From an uncultured Lachnospiraceae bacterium (lineage in GTDB: Bacteria > Bacillota > Clostridia > Lachnospirales > Lachnospiraceae), in NCBI GenBank assembly GCA_947178145.1, contig CAMWXE010000020.1, positions 1 through 64,000 of the forward strand: 64,000 nucleotides of DNA, read 5' to 3'. Both the position numbers and the translations under genes were made by a program. The notes below the pieces were generated by a model that was given only the letters and a program-made list of their open reading frames with translations, searched no databases and was not told the DNA's origin. The first letter of the stretch is position 1; every line of letters starts with the position of its first letter. Below, piece after piece: positions 43,991-53,310 of this stretch.

Positions 43991-45112
43991 ATGGAAAGAG
44001 AAGAAAAATTAAAGGCACTGGATGCCGCGCTATCACAGATAGAAAAGCAGTTTGGCAAGGGAGCCGTTATGAAACTGGGGGATCCTAGCGCACAGATGAA
44101 CGTGGAGACGATACCGACAGGTTCTCTCAGCCTTGATATTGCCCTGGGGCTTGGCGGAATCCCCAGGGGAAGAATTGTAGAGATTTACGGACCTGAGTCA
44201 TCAGGTAAGACAACCGTCACACTGCACATGATAGCGGAAGTGCAGAAGCGGGGAGGGATCGCAGGATTTATTGACGCGGAGCACGCACTTGATCCGGTGT
44301 ATGCGAAGAATATCGGAGTAGATGTGGATAATTTGTACATATCACAGCCGGATAACGGTGAGCAGGCCCTTGAAATTACGGAGACAATGGTAAGGTCTGG
44401 GGCGATTGATATTGTAGTAGTTGACTCTGTGGCAGCTCTTGTTCCGAAAGCGGAGATTGACGGAGATATGGGAGATGCGCATGTCGGTCTGCAGGCGCGA
44501 CTGATGTCACAGGCGCTTCGCAAATTGACAGCGGTGATCAGCAAGTCAAACTGTGTCGTAATTTTTATCAATCAGCTCCGTGAGAAGGTTGGTATCATGT
44601 TTGGAAATCCAGAGACTACCACAGGCGGCCGTGCACTAAAGTTCTATTCATCGGTTCGTCTTGATGTCCGGAGGATTGAGTCGCTCAAGCAGAGTGGGGA
44701 GGTGACTGGTAATCGAACCAGAGTTAAGGTTGTCAAGAACAAAATTGCACCTCCGTTTAAGGAAGCAGAGTTTGATATCATGTTCGGTGAAGGAATATCT
44801 GTGGTAGGAGATATCCTTGATCTTGCGGCATCTCAGAACATTGTTGTGAAGAGCGGGGCGTGGTATGCATATGAAGGAAATAAGATTGGACAGGGTCGCG
44901 AGAATGCCAAGCAGTATCTGAAAGACAATCCTGAGACTTGCAAAGAAATAGAGAATAAAGTCCGCCAGCACCTTGGTTTGCAGGGAGGAGAGTCCGCACC
45001 AGAGACGGTCGAGAAGCCGGAGAGCAAGAGTAAGACGAAGGCATCAGCTGCAAAATCTGCATCGGAAACTGCTGTAGAGACTGCCCCGGAAACAGCAGCA
45101 CAGACGAAATAA
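43991..45112 (+). CDS. recA: Recombinase RecA
   Basis: A 373-aa RecA. Walker A is GPESSGKTT (about 66-74), with [17 protein letters not shown] around it. Walker B is in [16 protein letters not shown] (about 140), and [30 protein letters not shown] covers loop 2. The C-terminal 30 residues form an Ala/Thr/Glu/Lys-rich low-complexity tail ([25 protein letters not shown]). RecA drives homologous recombination and LexA cleavage. Ribosome site AAAAGGAG precedes the ATG. recX follows 15 bp later. Confidence 0.98.
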   Translation: MEREEKLKALDAALSQIEKQFGKGAVMKLGDPSAQMNVETIPTGSLSLDIALGLGGIPRGRIVEIYGPESSGKTTVTLHMIAEVQKRGGIAGFIDAEHALDPVYAKNIGVDVDNLYISQPDNGEQALEITETMVRSGAIDIVVVDSVAALVPKAEIDGDMGDAHVGLQARLMSQALRKLTAVISKSNCVVIFINQLREKVGIMFGNPETTTGGRALKFYSSVRLDVRRIESLKQSGEVTGNRTRVKVVKNKIAPPFKEAEFDIMFGEGISVVGDILDLAASQNIVVKSGAWYAYEGNKIGQGRENAKQYLKDNPETCKEIENKVRQHLGLQGGESAPETVEKPESKSKTKASAAKSASETAVETAPETAAQTK

Positions 45113-45127
45113 AGCAGGGATTAAAAG

Positions 45128-45754
45128 ATGATAATTACAGAGATCATAGAAGTGTCAAAGACAAAAGTCAAAGTCTGCGTGGATAACGATGTGAGCTTTG
45201 CGCTATACAAAAACGAACTGAGAAAGTTTGGAATCGAGAAGGATAGCGGGCTTTCTCAGGAGATGTATGATGAGATTATGGATGAAGTGCTGTTAAAGAG
45301 GGCAAAGCTCAGATGTATGAATCTGTTAAAGAGCAGAGATTATACAGAGTATCAACTTGTGACGAAGCTGAAACAGGGACTTTACCCTGAGGAAATTATC
45401 AGTGCCGCAGTAGCGTATGTGCGTTCTTTTGGCTATGTTGATGATATCAGGTTTGCAAAGTCGTACATACAATACGCAGGGCAGAGTAAGAGTAAAAGGC
45501 AGATTGAAAATACTCTGCTCCGTAAAGGAATATCAAAGGAGAACATCAGACAGGCATATGCACAGTGTACTGAAGAGAACTGTATTACTGAGGAGGAAGA
45601 GTTGATTATAAAGCTTCTTGAAAAGAAGCATTTTGACAGGCAGAATGCCACTTATGAGGAATGTCAGAAGATGGTGGGATTTCTATACCGCAAAGGCTTT
45701 GTGCTGGACGAGATATATAGGGTTGTCGGGAGCTGCTGTTCACTCGTCCAATGA
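45128..45754 (+). CDS. recX: Regulatory protein RecX
   Basis: A 208-aa RecX-family protein that limits RecA filament growth. The typical helical repeats are visible: MNLLKSRDYTEYQLVTKLKQGLYPEEIISAAVAYVRSFGYVDDIRFAKSYIQYAG and the SKRQIENTLLRKGISKENIRQA segment. It lies directly after recA and should share its SOS-controlled transcript. Confidence 0.92.
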   Translation: MIITEIIEVSKTKVKVCVDNDVSFALYKNELRKFGIEKDSGLSQEMYDEIMDEVLLKRAKLRCMNLLKSRDYTEYQLVTKLKQGLYPEEIISAAVAYVRSFGYVDDIRFAKSYIQYAGQSKSKRQIENTLLRKGISKENIRQAYAQCTEENCITEEEELIIKLLEKKHFDRQNATYEECQKMVGFLYRKGFVLDEIYRVVGSCCSLVQ

Positions 45755-45843
45755 AGGAGGGGAATCGTGCGCTGAGATCAGATGTGGCGCAGACAGTAAC
45801 ACGCTCTGGAACGATTTGTGAATAATTATATATGGACATTTGA

Positions 45844-45872
45844 TTGACATTGGCAAAAACTTCAATTATACT
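45844..45872 (+). promoter_or_regulatory. Promoter of nrdR
   Basis: TTGACA at 45844-45849 and TATACT at 45867-45872 with 17-bp spacing, 81 bp before the nrdR start. Confidence 0.8.
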
Positions 45873-45953
45873 AAGTGTATGACAGTAACCTTGATACTTG
45901 CAAGTGGATGCGCTGCATAGATAGTGTGTTGGGGAGGATTCGGAGGAAACAGT

Positions 45954-46406
45954 ATGAAGTGTCCATATTGTAATTATGAAAATACAAGAGTGATTGATTC
46001 AAGACCTGCCGAGGATAACAGCTCCATACGCAGGCGTCGTGTGTGTGATGTGTGCAATAAGCGTTTTACGACATATGAGAAGGTTGAGGCAATTCCATTG
46101 ATTATTGTCAAAAAGGATGATAACAGGGAGGCGTATGACCGATCTAAAATCGAGACTGGCGTATTGCGGGCATGTCACAAACGGCCAGTTAGCACGGACC
46201 GTATCGATGAGTTAGTGGACGAGGTGGAGGCAGATGTTCTAAATCGCGGGGAGAAAGAGATCAGCAGCCGCATCATCGGAGAGCAGGTTATGAATAAACT
46301 CAAAGAGCTGGACGCAGTAGCGTATGTCCGGTTTGCATCAGTGTACAGGGAGTTTAAGGATATTAATACTTTTATGGACGAATTGAAAAAGGTCTTGGAT
46401 AAATAA
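45954..46406 (+). CDS. nrdR: Transcriptional repressor NrdR
   Basis: A 150-aa repressor of ribonucleotide reductase genes. The N-terminal zinc ribbon has CPYC at residues 3-6 and CDVC at about 31-34, with RVIDSRPAEDNSSIRRRR between; an ATP-cone domain covers about 49-139 (IPLIIVKKDDNREAYDRSKIETGVLRACHKRPV). It senses ATP/dATP. The ATG at 45954 has GGAGGAAAC just upstream. It is a single-gene unit with its own promoter and terminator. Confidence 0.95.
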   Translation: MKCPYCNYENTRVIDSRPAEDNSSIRRRRVCDVCNKRFTTYEKVEAIPLIIVKKDDNREAYDRSKIETGVLRACHKRPVSTDRIDELVDEVEADVLNRGEKEISSRIIGEQVMNKLKELDAVAYVRFASVYREFKDINTFMDELKKVLDK

Positions 46407-46415
46407 GAAAAATGT

Positions 46416-46457
46416 AAAAGAAGAAAGAGCGTCGCAATGGTGTTATTTCTTCTTTTT
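46416..46457 (+). terminator. Terminator after nrdR
   Basis: AAAAGAAGAAA at about 46417-46426 pairs with TTTCTTCTTTT at about 46446-46456, ending in a T-run. Confidence 0.75.
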
Positions 46458-46499
46458 TATTGTGTATATAATAAAGAACAAGATTATTAAGAAAATGAC

Positions 46500-46528
46500 T
46501 TGCTTTTTGGTCAATATTTTTATAGAAT
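46500..46528 (+). promoter_or_regulatory. Promoter of the peptide transporter operon
   Basis: TTGCTT at 46500-46505 and TAGAAT at 46523-46528, spacing 17 bp. The leader that follows contains an 11-bp stem (CAGTACACAAA at about 46531-46541 with TTTGTGTGCTG at about 46573-46583). Confidence 0.6.
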
Positions 46529-46625
46529 TTAACAGTACACAAAAGATGGTACACGTTGGAACGTGACTGTACTTTGTGTGCTGGTGGAAAAATTAAATAA
46601 AGAATAGGAAAAAGGAGTAAAAGAC

Positions 46626-48275
46626 ATGACGAAAAGAGGACAAAAGTTTGTGAAAGTTCTTTTTGCGAGTATGTTGCTTACACTGACTGTTGCACTGGGC
46701 GGATGCTCAGGTGACAAGGCGGCTGGAGACTCTACACAGATTGCAGACACGTCTGCCGCAAACAGCAGCGAGGCAAGTACCGCAGCGGATGCTGAGACTA
46801 ATGCTTCACCGGAGGAGACAGGTGAGGCGAATGACACGGAGGCTGGTGACTCACACATCACCATAGGTATTCCACAGGATTTGGACAGTCTGGTGCCAAG
46901 CCTTTCACAGGGCGCGGGTACACAGGAAATCCTCTTTAATATCTATGAGGGCTTATACAAGCCGGACAGCGAGGGCAATCTGGTTCCTGCAGTGGCGAGT
47001 GATTACACAATGTCAGAGGACGGACTTGTGTATACATTCACATTGAGAGAGGGGATTTTATTTCACAATGGAAACCCTGTCACTGTGGAGGACGTGAAAT
47101 ATTCGATTGAAACCTGCGCCGGTCTTAATGGGGGAGAGCCCGTTATATCGGCGTTTTCTAATATCGAGAGTGTTGAGACGCCTGATGACAAGACGATTGT
47201 GATTACGTTAAAAGAGTCGAGCAGTCCATTTATGGCGATTCTGTCCACTGTTGAGGCTGCGATTGTGCCGGCTGATGCGGACGACCTTCAGACAAATCCA
47301 GTCGGAACGGGACCATACAAGTTTGTGTCGCGCTCTCTGCAGGAAAATGTAGTGCTTGAGCGGTTTGATGAATACTGGGGAGAGAAAGCGCACATTAAAG
47401 ATATCACATTGAAAGTACTTGCCGATTCGGATTCGATTGTCATGAATCTGCAGGGTGGTGCAGTAGATCTGGTTGCGAGGGTTTCGACAGCACAGGCAGC
47501 GGAGCTTGGCGATGACTTTGAGGTGCTTGAGGGAACGATGAATCTCGTGCAGGCAATGTATCTCAACAATGCGGTGGAGCCGTTTGATAACGAGAAGGTT
47601 CGTCAGGCATTGTGCTATGCGGTCAACAAACAGGAGATTCTCGACTTCGTGTCAGAGGGAAAAGGAACTCCGGTGGGGAGCAGCATGTTCCCGGCATTTG
47701 GGAAGTACTATGTCGAGGAGCTGAACGACCTTTATTCGACGGATATCGAGAAGGCAAAGGAACTGCTGGCCGATGCAGGGTATCCTGACGGATTTAGCTT
47801 TACGATGAAAGTACCGTCTAATTATCAGCAGCATGTCGACACAGCACAGGTTGTCGCAGAGCAGTTGAAACAGATCGGTGTCACAGCAAACATTGAGCTG
47901 ATTGAGTGGGAGACATGGCTGAGCGATGTGTACCAGGGACGCGATTTTGAGGCGACGCTTGTCGGTGTGGATGCATCGACACTGACCGCAGGGGCAATGT
48001 TAAGCCGGTTCCGTTCGGATGCACACAACAATTTTGTGAACTTTAGCAATGAGGAGTACGATGCTGCCTATGCAGAAGCGCTTGCCGCAGAGGCAGTGAT
48101 GGATGACAATAAGGCTACGGAGGCTTACAAGAAGTGTGAGACGATCCTTGCCGAGACGGCAGCAAATGTCTATATTCAGGATATGTGCGAACTGGTAGCC
48201 GTCAGAAAGGGCTACACGGGTTATACATTCTATCCTCTGTATATTCAGGATTTTTCAAAGTTAGATGTGGAGTAA
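46626..48275 (+). CDS. Peptide/nickel ABC transporter substrate-binding lipoprotein
   Basis: A 549-aa family-5 solute-binding protein. The signal ends in VALGGC, with Cys27 as the lipid anchor, followed by an Ala/Ser/Thr/Glu-rich linker of about 50 residues. The mature domain starts HITIGIPQDLDSLVPSLSQGAGTQEI and contains LVYTFTLREGILFHNGNPVTVEDVKYSIE, the family signature. It should bind oligopeptides, or nickel/haem in some members. AAAAGGAG precedes the ATG. Two permease genes follow. Confidence 0.92.
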   Translation: MTKRGQKFVKVLFASMLLTLTVALGGCSGDKAAGDSTQIADTSAANSSEASTAADAETNASPEETGEANDTEAGDSHITIGIPQDLDSLVPSLSQGAGTQEILFNIYEGLYKPDSEGNLVPAVASDYTMSEDGLVYTFTLREGILFHNGNPVTVEDVKYSIETCAGLNGGEPVISAFSNIESVETPDDKTIVITLKESSSPFMAILSTVEAAIVPADADDLQTNPVGTGPYKFVSRSLQENVVLERFDEYWGEKAHIKDITLKVLADSDSIVMNLQGGAVDLVARVSTAQAAELGDDFEVLEGTMNLVQAMYLNNAVEPFDNEKVRQALCYAVNKQEILDFVSEGKGTPVGSSMFPAFGKYYVEELNDLYSTDIEKAKELLADAGYPDGFSFTMKVPSNYQQHVDTAQVVAEQLKQIGVTANIELIEWETWLSDVYQGRDFEATLVGVDASTLTAGAMLSRFRSDAHNNFVNFSNEEYDAAYAEALAAEAVMDDNKATEAYKKCETILAETAANVYIQDMCELVAVRKGYTGYTFYPLYIQDFSKLDVE

Positions 48276-48353
48276 ATGGAATCTTGTACAATGAGGCGGA
48301 GATTTCTAAGAGCTGTGTAAACATATAGAGTTATGTATAAAGGAGACGAGGAT

Positions 48354-49292
48354 ATGAGATACATTGGTAAAAAGCTGGCAGCAATGATTATCACGCTTTT
48401 GTGTATCTCGTTCCTCGTCTATCTTGCGTTTGACCTGATACCGGGAGATGCGGCGCTGGCAGCGCTCGGCACGGATGCCACGCCGGAAAGTCTGGCAGCA
48501 CTGCGGGAGCAGCTTGGCTTGAACAGACCGTTTCTGGAACGGTATCTCGAATGGCTGATTCATTTTGTCTGCGGTGATTTTGGCACTTCGTATAAGTATC
48601 ATATGCCTGTCGCGGATATGATTGTGTCTAAGCTTCCGATTACAGTTATAATGGCAGTGATATCTTTTTTTATCATGGTAGTGCTCTCGCTGCCAATCGG
48701 AATCTACACGGCAAAGCACAGCGGCAAGCGGATAGACCGCATTGTCATGGCGGTTAACCAGATTGTGATGTCAGTGCCGCACTTTTTTATGGGAATTTTG
48801 ATCACGTATTTCTTTGGGCTGATCTTAAAGCTCTTTACACCTGGGGGTTTTGTGTCCTACGAGACGGATTTTCGGGGGTTTCTTGCATATATTATTTTTC
48901 CATGTATCGCGATTGCGCTTCCTAAGATTGCAATGTCGGTAAAAATGCTGCGAAGTTCCTGCATTGAGGAAGCGAAAAAGGATTATGTCAGAACTGCATA
49001 CAGCAAAGGAAACAATACCAACAAGGTTTTATATAGACATGTACTGCGCAATGCCATGATACCGGTGATTACCCTGTGGGGCATGACGCTTGCGGACATG
49101 CTTGTGGGCAGCATTGTCATCGAGCAGGTGTTTAACATACCGGGGATAGGGCGCATTCTTCTGACTTCCATATCCTACAGGGATTATCCTGTGGTGGAGG
49201 CGATTATTGTACTGATTGCCTTTGTGGTGATCGTGACGAATTTTGTTGTCGATGTGATTTATCAGATGGTTGACCCGCGCATCAGCGTGTAA
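48354..49292 (+). CDS. Peptide ABC transporter permease, DppB-like
   Basis: A 312-aa permease with six predicted helices and the EAA loop SSCIEEAKKDYVRTAYSKGNNTNKVLYRHVLRNAMIPVIT (about 205-245). The ATG at 48354 has AAAGGAG at 48340-48346; an in-frame ATG at 48333 would lie before that site. It forms half of the peptide channel. Confidence 0.93.
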   Translation: MRYIGKKLAAMIITLLCISFLVYLAFDLIPGDAALAALGTDATPESLAALREQLGLNRPFLERYLEWLIHFVCGDFGTSYKYHMPVADMIVSKLPITVIMAVISFFIMVVLSLPIGIYTAKHSGKRIDRIVMAVNQIVMSVPHFFMGILITYFFGLILKLFTPGGFVSYETDFRGFLAYIIFPCIAIALPKIAMSVKMLRSSCIEEAKKDYVRTAYSKGNNTNKVLYRHVLRNAMIPVITLWGMTLADMLVGSIVIEQVFNIPGIGRILLTSISYRDYPVVEAIIVLIAFVVIVTNFVVDVIYQMVDPRISV

Positions 49293-49363
49293 GGAGGGCG
49301 AAAAGATTTTCAAAGCGTCAACGGACGCCGCCTAAGAAAATCTAAGTTGCAGATTTTGAAAGT

Positions 49364-50173
49364 ATGGGGTTTTGTATGAAAAAGAAAAAGTATTCTCCCA
49401 ATTTCATATTAGGTATGGTGATAACAGGTGTGATGCTGATGCTGGTTCTGGTCGGTTTTATACACACACCATATGACATTACGAAAATGGACAGCTCTGC
49501 CAAGCTGGCGGCACCATCCCTTGTGCATCTGATGGGGTGTGACAATTTTGGCCGGGATATCTTTTCGAGGGTGTTGAAAGGAATGGGCAACACGTTTGTG
49601 ATCGCGTCAGCTACGGTGGCAATCGGGACGGTGAGCGGTGTCATTATTGGTGCGTTTACCGGGTATTTTGGCGGCTGGCTGGACGAGGTGCTGATGCGCG
49701 TCAACGATGTGGTGTTTGCATTTCCAAGTATTCTGCTGGCGCTGGTATTTGTCAGCATTTTCGGCACGGGGAAATACAATGTCATTGCGGCGCTTGGCGT
49801 TGCCTTTATACCAAGCTTTGCGCGTATTGTCCGCGGGGAATTTATCAAGTACAGGGAGATGGATTATGTCAAAAGTGCAAGGCTTGCCGGGGTGCCTGAG
49901 ATCCGCATTATCTTTGTGCATATCCTGCCCAACACGATGCCGGTGCTGATGTCCTCGGTGATGATCGGTTTTAACAATGCAGTGCTTGCGGAGGCGGGCA
50001 TGAGTTACCTTGGCATCGGTGTGCAGCCGCCCAATGCAAGCCTTGGAAGTATGCTGTCGGAGTCGCAGACATATCTGTTCTCCGCGCCGTGGTATGCGGT
50101 ATTTCCGGGATTGATGATCATTTTGATGGTGCTGGGGCTGTCACTCCTAGCGGACAGGGGCAGGTCCGGCTGA
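49364..50173 (+). CDS. Peptide ABC transporter permease, DppC-like
   Basis: A 269-aa permease (265 from a second ATG at 49376) with about five to six helices and the EAA loop GEFIKYREMDYVKSARLAGVPEIRIIFVHILPNTMP (about 155-190). The LMGCDNFGRDIFSRV segment near residue 50 is typical of DppC. Neither start has a good ribosome site. A hairpin (AGATTTTC at 49304-49311 with GAAAATCT at 49336-49343) lies in the 71-bp gap before it. No ATPase genes follow, so the importer must use subunits coded elsewhere or is incomplete. Confidence 0.92.
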   Translation: MGFCMKKKKYSPNFILGMVITGVMLMLVLVGFIHTPYDITKMDSSAKLAAPSLVHLMGCDNFGRDIFSRVLKGMGNTFVIASATVAIGTVSGVIIGAFTGYFGGWLDEVLMRVNDVVFAFPSILLALVFVSIFGTGKYNVIAALGVAFIPSFARIVRGEFIKYREMDYVKSARLAGVPEIRIIFVHILPNTMPVLMSSVMIGFNNAVLAEAGMSYLGIGVQPPNASLGSMLSESQTYLFSAPWYAVFPGLMIILMVLGLSLLADRGRSG

Positions 50174-50292
50174 ATATTTCCCTTTTTAACGTCCAAATGA
50201 TGCAATTTTGATACAATTGTCTGATAGAATAGTCCATGAATTGGAACAATCCAAATCGGCAAAAGAGAACAAAGTAAAGGTAGATTATCAAC

Positions 50293-52737
50293 ATGAAAAA
50301 ATTGCAAAAGTTTATTGTAATAGCAGGAATACTCCTCATGAGCATTCTGCTATTTGCAGACTGCGGGAAGAGGGAACAACCGGAAACAGAAGTTTCCCAG
50401 AAGGGATTGCCAGCGTATCTGATGACAGCACTGCCGGACACCCCATATGCATGTGCGGAGATATCCGTTAAGACTATTACGCCTGAAATGGAAGGAGCAA
50501 CAAACATTTCATGGAAAACTTTTGAGACAGCACAGGAATTGCAGGAATATGTCATCGGCAGGGAGAAAGCAGGAGAACAGGCAGAATGGACATATTATCA
50601 ATGCGAATTACAAGATGATTTCCATGCCCTGGACATGTTTTATGATTTAAACTGCTATGACAAGGCAGAGAATCCAATCTGTGCAGTGACATGTGCCAAA
50701 GGACTATTTTATCGTTTTTCACAGCAGATGGAACGGGAACTGATTGTCAAGGGCAACTATATTTATGGGTTGGTGTACAGTGAGTCATCGCTGGGGGGTA
50801 CACCCTCCGATGTTGTGCAAAAGCTTCTGAATGCTTTTGTACAGCAGTCGCAGAAATGGGAGGAAGATTACCTTGCAGGTCAGATTCTTGACGAGGAGGA
50901 TTTATACTGGCTTGACCATGAGGACAGAAAAACGGCACTAGAGAATCCCGAACGTACTTTCACAGAAATGAGGGCGGTTGATGCGGACTGGGCAAATACG
51001 AGTGCCAAAACACGAAAATTCGGCATGCTGCAATGTGCCGAATATGAGATCGCTTTTCCGGGAAAGGATGCCGGACTGGGTATCAGCTTTCATTATGCAA
51101 AGGAAGTTCCAGCGACAGGATATGAAACGTATTTGGCGGACTATGTCTGTACGGATGAAACTTATGTGATGCGCGTGACGGATTTGCAGACAGGAAGACT
51201 GATACAGATAGCGGATGTAATATTGTGTATTGATTCCATAGATACCGTGTCTTTTGTGGATAAAAATGGTGACGGCTTTCCGGACCTGAAAATTGAACGG
51301 CCAGTTCATTTCAGGGATTCGGTACAGAATAGGGAAGCTTATGAAAATGCCGTTTATATTCTGTGGGATCCCGGCGAAGACAAATTTGATGTCGGTTCAG
51401 GCAGACAGGAGCAGCGTGAGACATGCATGTATGCGCCTGTCAGAGAGCTTCCGGTATACGCGGACCGGACGGATTACTGTGTCCTCACAGATGCGCAGGG
51501 AGAGCTGTATTTATTAAAGGATTTTGCGACCAGGCAGTATGTGCAGGACGGGAGAGGGACATATGTCGCGCAGCCGGGAGTGGTTGGTGCCCAGTTCTTT
51601 ACCGGTGACTTGGATTATCTTTTTGCTTCTTATTCATACATAGAGGCATACACAAATCCCACAGTCAACAAAATGGGTGAGAATGCGCTGACACAGGACT
51701 GGGAAAATTTTGTGAGCGAGGTCACGCGGTGCAGTGAACTGTGCAAGGGCAGAGTATACAACCTCAACTTTGAAAAATACCATTTGGAGGGTGGCAGTGA
51801 TTTATACGGCTATACATTTGACTTTGATGCGTATGACAAGATTTATGAGGTTGCGGTGTTCATCCGCCTTGAAAAAGTCAATATGCTGGAGGCAATAGGC
51901 ATTCGCGAGAAGGCGGACAATGATATATTAAAAGATGTGATGCGATATATTGGGGCAAGTTTCATCGATTTTGGCGGAAATGTGTTTGATGGATACTGCC
52001 GGATGTCAGATAATGCAGGGGCTGACGAGTGGGATTATCCAGAGCTGCACAACATGTTTTCCTTCTTGATGGATCTGTTTTACACATATGCCGAAAGACC
52101 AGACAAAAATTTTCCCAATGACCATGCCGTTTCTTTTGAGGAACCCCGGCTGGAACATATCATCCGCAGTGCCTTGGAGGAGCTCTGGCAGCTTGATGAT
52201 GGGGAGCGGGAGGCTTTTGAGGGCAGACCGTTGATGATGAGTGATCTGGCCGTGATTACGGAGTTGGAGTGCGAGAGGACAAAGAATGTGCCATCTGTGC
52301 TGAGAGTCCGCATTAACCAGTACGAACAGGAGATTGAGATAACAGAGCGTATTTCTTACAGGGATTTGGCGCATCTGTCAGGCTTGAAGAAACTGAAGCT
52401 GAATGTGTTTGACCTGACGGATTTTAGCTTTGTCGGGGAGCTGACATCACTGCGGGAGCTGACACTCTGTGCATGGTATGAAGTGGATAATGTAGATTTT
52501 ATGGGAAATTTAGAAGCGCTGCGCACTTTGGTACTACAATCCGGCAGTGTTACAGACCTCTCGGCACTGGGGAACTGCAGACAGCTCGCTTATCTGCATC
52601 TGAGTACGCCCGGTGTTACAGACTTTTCATTCCTGGAAAATACGCCGGATATTTATTCGATTGTCCTAAAAGGAGAAGAAGGTGCAGTCCCCGATCGGGA
52701 ACTGCTGCCGAATGCAATGTATATCAACTTTTATTGA
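50293..52737 (+). CDS. Large secreted or lipid-anchored protein with C-terminal LRRs
   Basis: An 814-aa exported protein. The N-terminus is a signal (KFIVIAGILLMSILLFADC), with a Cys at 24 in a lipobox-like FADC where the -1 Asp is non-standard. The central 600 residues, rich in Tyr, Asp and Glu, were not recognised. An EF-hand-like loop, DKNGDGFPDLKIE, sits at about 322-334, and paired acidic segments follow. The last 120 residues are leucine-rich repeats (LSGLKKLKLNVFDLTDFSFVGELTSLRELTL, then LEALRTLVLQSGSVTDLSALG). It may be a surface adhesion or sensing protein. It is monocistronic with a strong terminator. Confidence 0.7.
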   Translation: MKKLQKFIVIAGILLMSILLFADCGKREQPETEVSQKGLPAYLMTALPDTPYACAEISVKTITPEMEGATNISWKTFETAQELQEYVIGREKAGEQAEWTYYQCELQDDFHALDMFYDLNCYDKAENPICAVTCAKGLFYRFSQQMERELIVKGNYIYGLVYSESSLGGTPSDVVQKLLNAFVQQSQKWEEDYLAGQILDEEDLYWLDHEDRKTALENPERTFTEMRAVDADWANTSAKTRKFGMLQCAEYEIAFPGKDAGLGISFHYAKEVPATGYETYLADYVCTDETYVMRVTDLQTGRLIQIADVILCIDSIDTVSFVDKNGDGFPDLKIERPVHFRDSVQNREAYENAVYILWDPGEDKFDVGSGRQEQRETCMYAPVRELPVYADRTDYCVLTDAQGELYLLKDFATRQYVQDGRGTYVAQPGVVGAQFFTGDLDYLFASYSYIEAYTNPTVNKMGENALTQDWENFVSEVTRCSELCKGRVYNLNFEKYHLEGGSDLYGYTFDFDAYDKIYEVAVFIRLEKVNMLEAIGIREKADNDILKDVMRYIGASFIDFGGNVFDGYCRMSDNAGADEWDYPELHNMFSFLMDLFYTYAERPDKNFPNDHAVSFEEPRLEHIIRSALEELWQLDDGEREAFEGRPLMMSDLAVITELECERTKNVPSVLRVRINQYEQEIEITERISYRDLAHLSGLKKLKLNVFDLTDFSFVGELTSLRELTLCAWYEVDNVDFMGNLEALRTLVLQSGSVTDLSALGNCRQLAYLHLSTPGVTDFSFLENTPDIYSIVLKGEEGAVPDRELLPNAMYINFY

Positions 52738-52747
52738 GTGGGATTGT

Positions 52748-52795
52748 AAAAAGCAGGAAAGTAACTTATTTTTGGTTATTTTCCTGCTTTTTTTG
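52748..52795 (+). terminator. Terminator after the LRR protein gene
   Basis: AAAAGCAGGAAA with GTAA pairs with TTAT and TTTCCTGCTTTT across a T-rich loop and runs into a T-run. Confidence 0.85.
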
Positions 52796-52872
52796 TACTA
52801 TGGCATTCTTCAAACATGCTCATGAATGTGGAAGCCGGGTCACGAGCCAATAGTGCAAATGGCGTTTTGCTG

Positions 52873-52948
52873 TTGACAGGATATACTTTCTATGCTATGC
52901 TAATACTACGACAATCGTAGCAACGATAGGCGTTGTATTGTCTATCGT
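52873..52948 (+). promoter_or_regulatory. padR promoter with two palindromic operators
   Basis: TTGACA at 52873-52878 and TATGCT at 52896-52901 (17 bp). A perfect palindrome CTACGA-CAA-TCGTAG lies at 52906-52920, at the expected start site. A second inverted repeat pairs ACGATAG (52923-52929) with CTATCGT (52942-52948). These are good candidates for PadR autoregulation. Confidence 0.75.
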
Positions 52949-52967
52949 AGGAAGGAGTGATCATTTC

Positions 52968-53306
52968 ATGAGCAGTATCAGCAGCGATATCATACGCGGG
53001 TACAATGATACGATGATTCTGTATCTGTTGTGGGATTCGCCGTCGTATGGATATGAGATTTCGAAGCAGATTAAGAATCTGTCGGAAGAAAAGTATGTAA
53101 TCAAAGAGACAACACTTTATTCCGCTTTTACGCGGCTGGAAAAAAACGGCTTTGTCGAGTCTTTTTCCGAGAATGTTACCATCAGCGGAAAGCGGAGGAC
53201 ATATTACAGGATCACGGAGCAGGGCAGGCAGTATTACCGTGAGAAGTGTGCGGAGTGGACGCTGACGAAGGAAGTTGTGGAAAAGTTTATTAAGGAAGGT
53301 GAGTGA
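52968..53306 (+). CDS. PadR-family transcriptional regulator
   Basis: A 112-aa winged-helix repressor of the PadR type (YNDTMILYLLWDSPSYGYEISKQIKNLSEEKYVIKETTLYSAFTRLEKNGFVESFSE and the wing SGKRRTYYRITEQGRQYY). The ATG at 52968 has GAAGGAG at 52951-52957. It heads a three-gene operon (PadR, DUF1700-like, DUF4097), a common Gram-positive arrangement linked to envelope stress, and probably represses it through the palindromes upstream. Confidence 0.92.
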   Translation: MSSISSDIIRGYNDTMILYLLWDSPSYGYEISKQIKNLSEEKYVIKETTLYSAFTRLEKNGFVESFSENVTISGKRRTYYRITEQGRQYYREKCAEWTLTKEVVEKFIKEGE

Positions 53307-53310
53307 GAGG

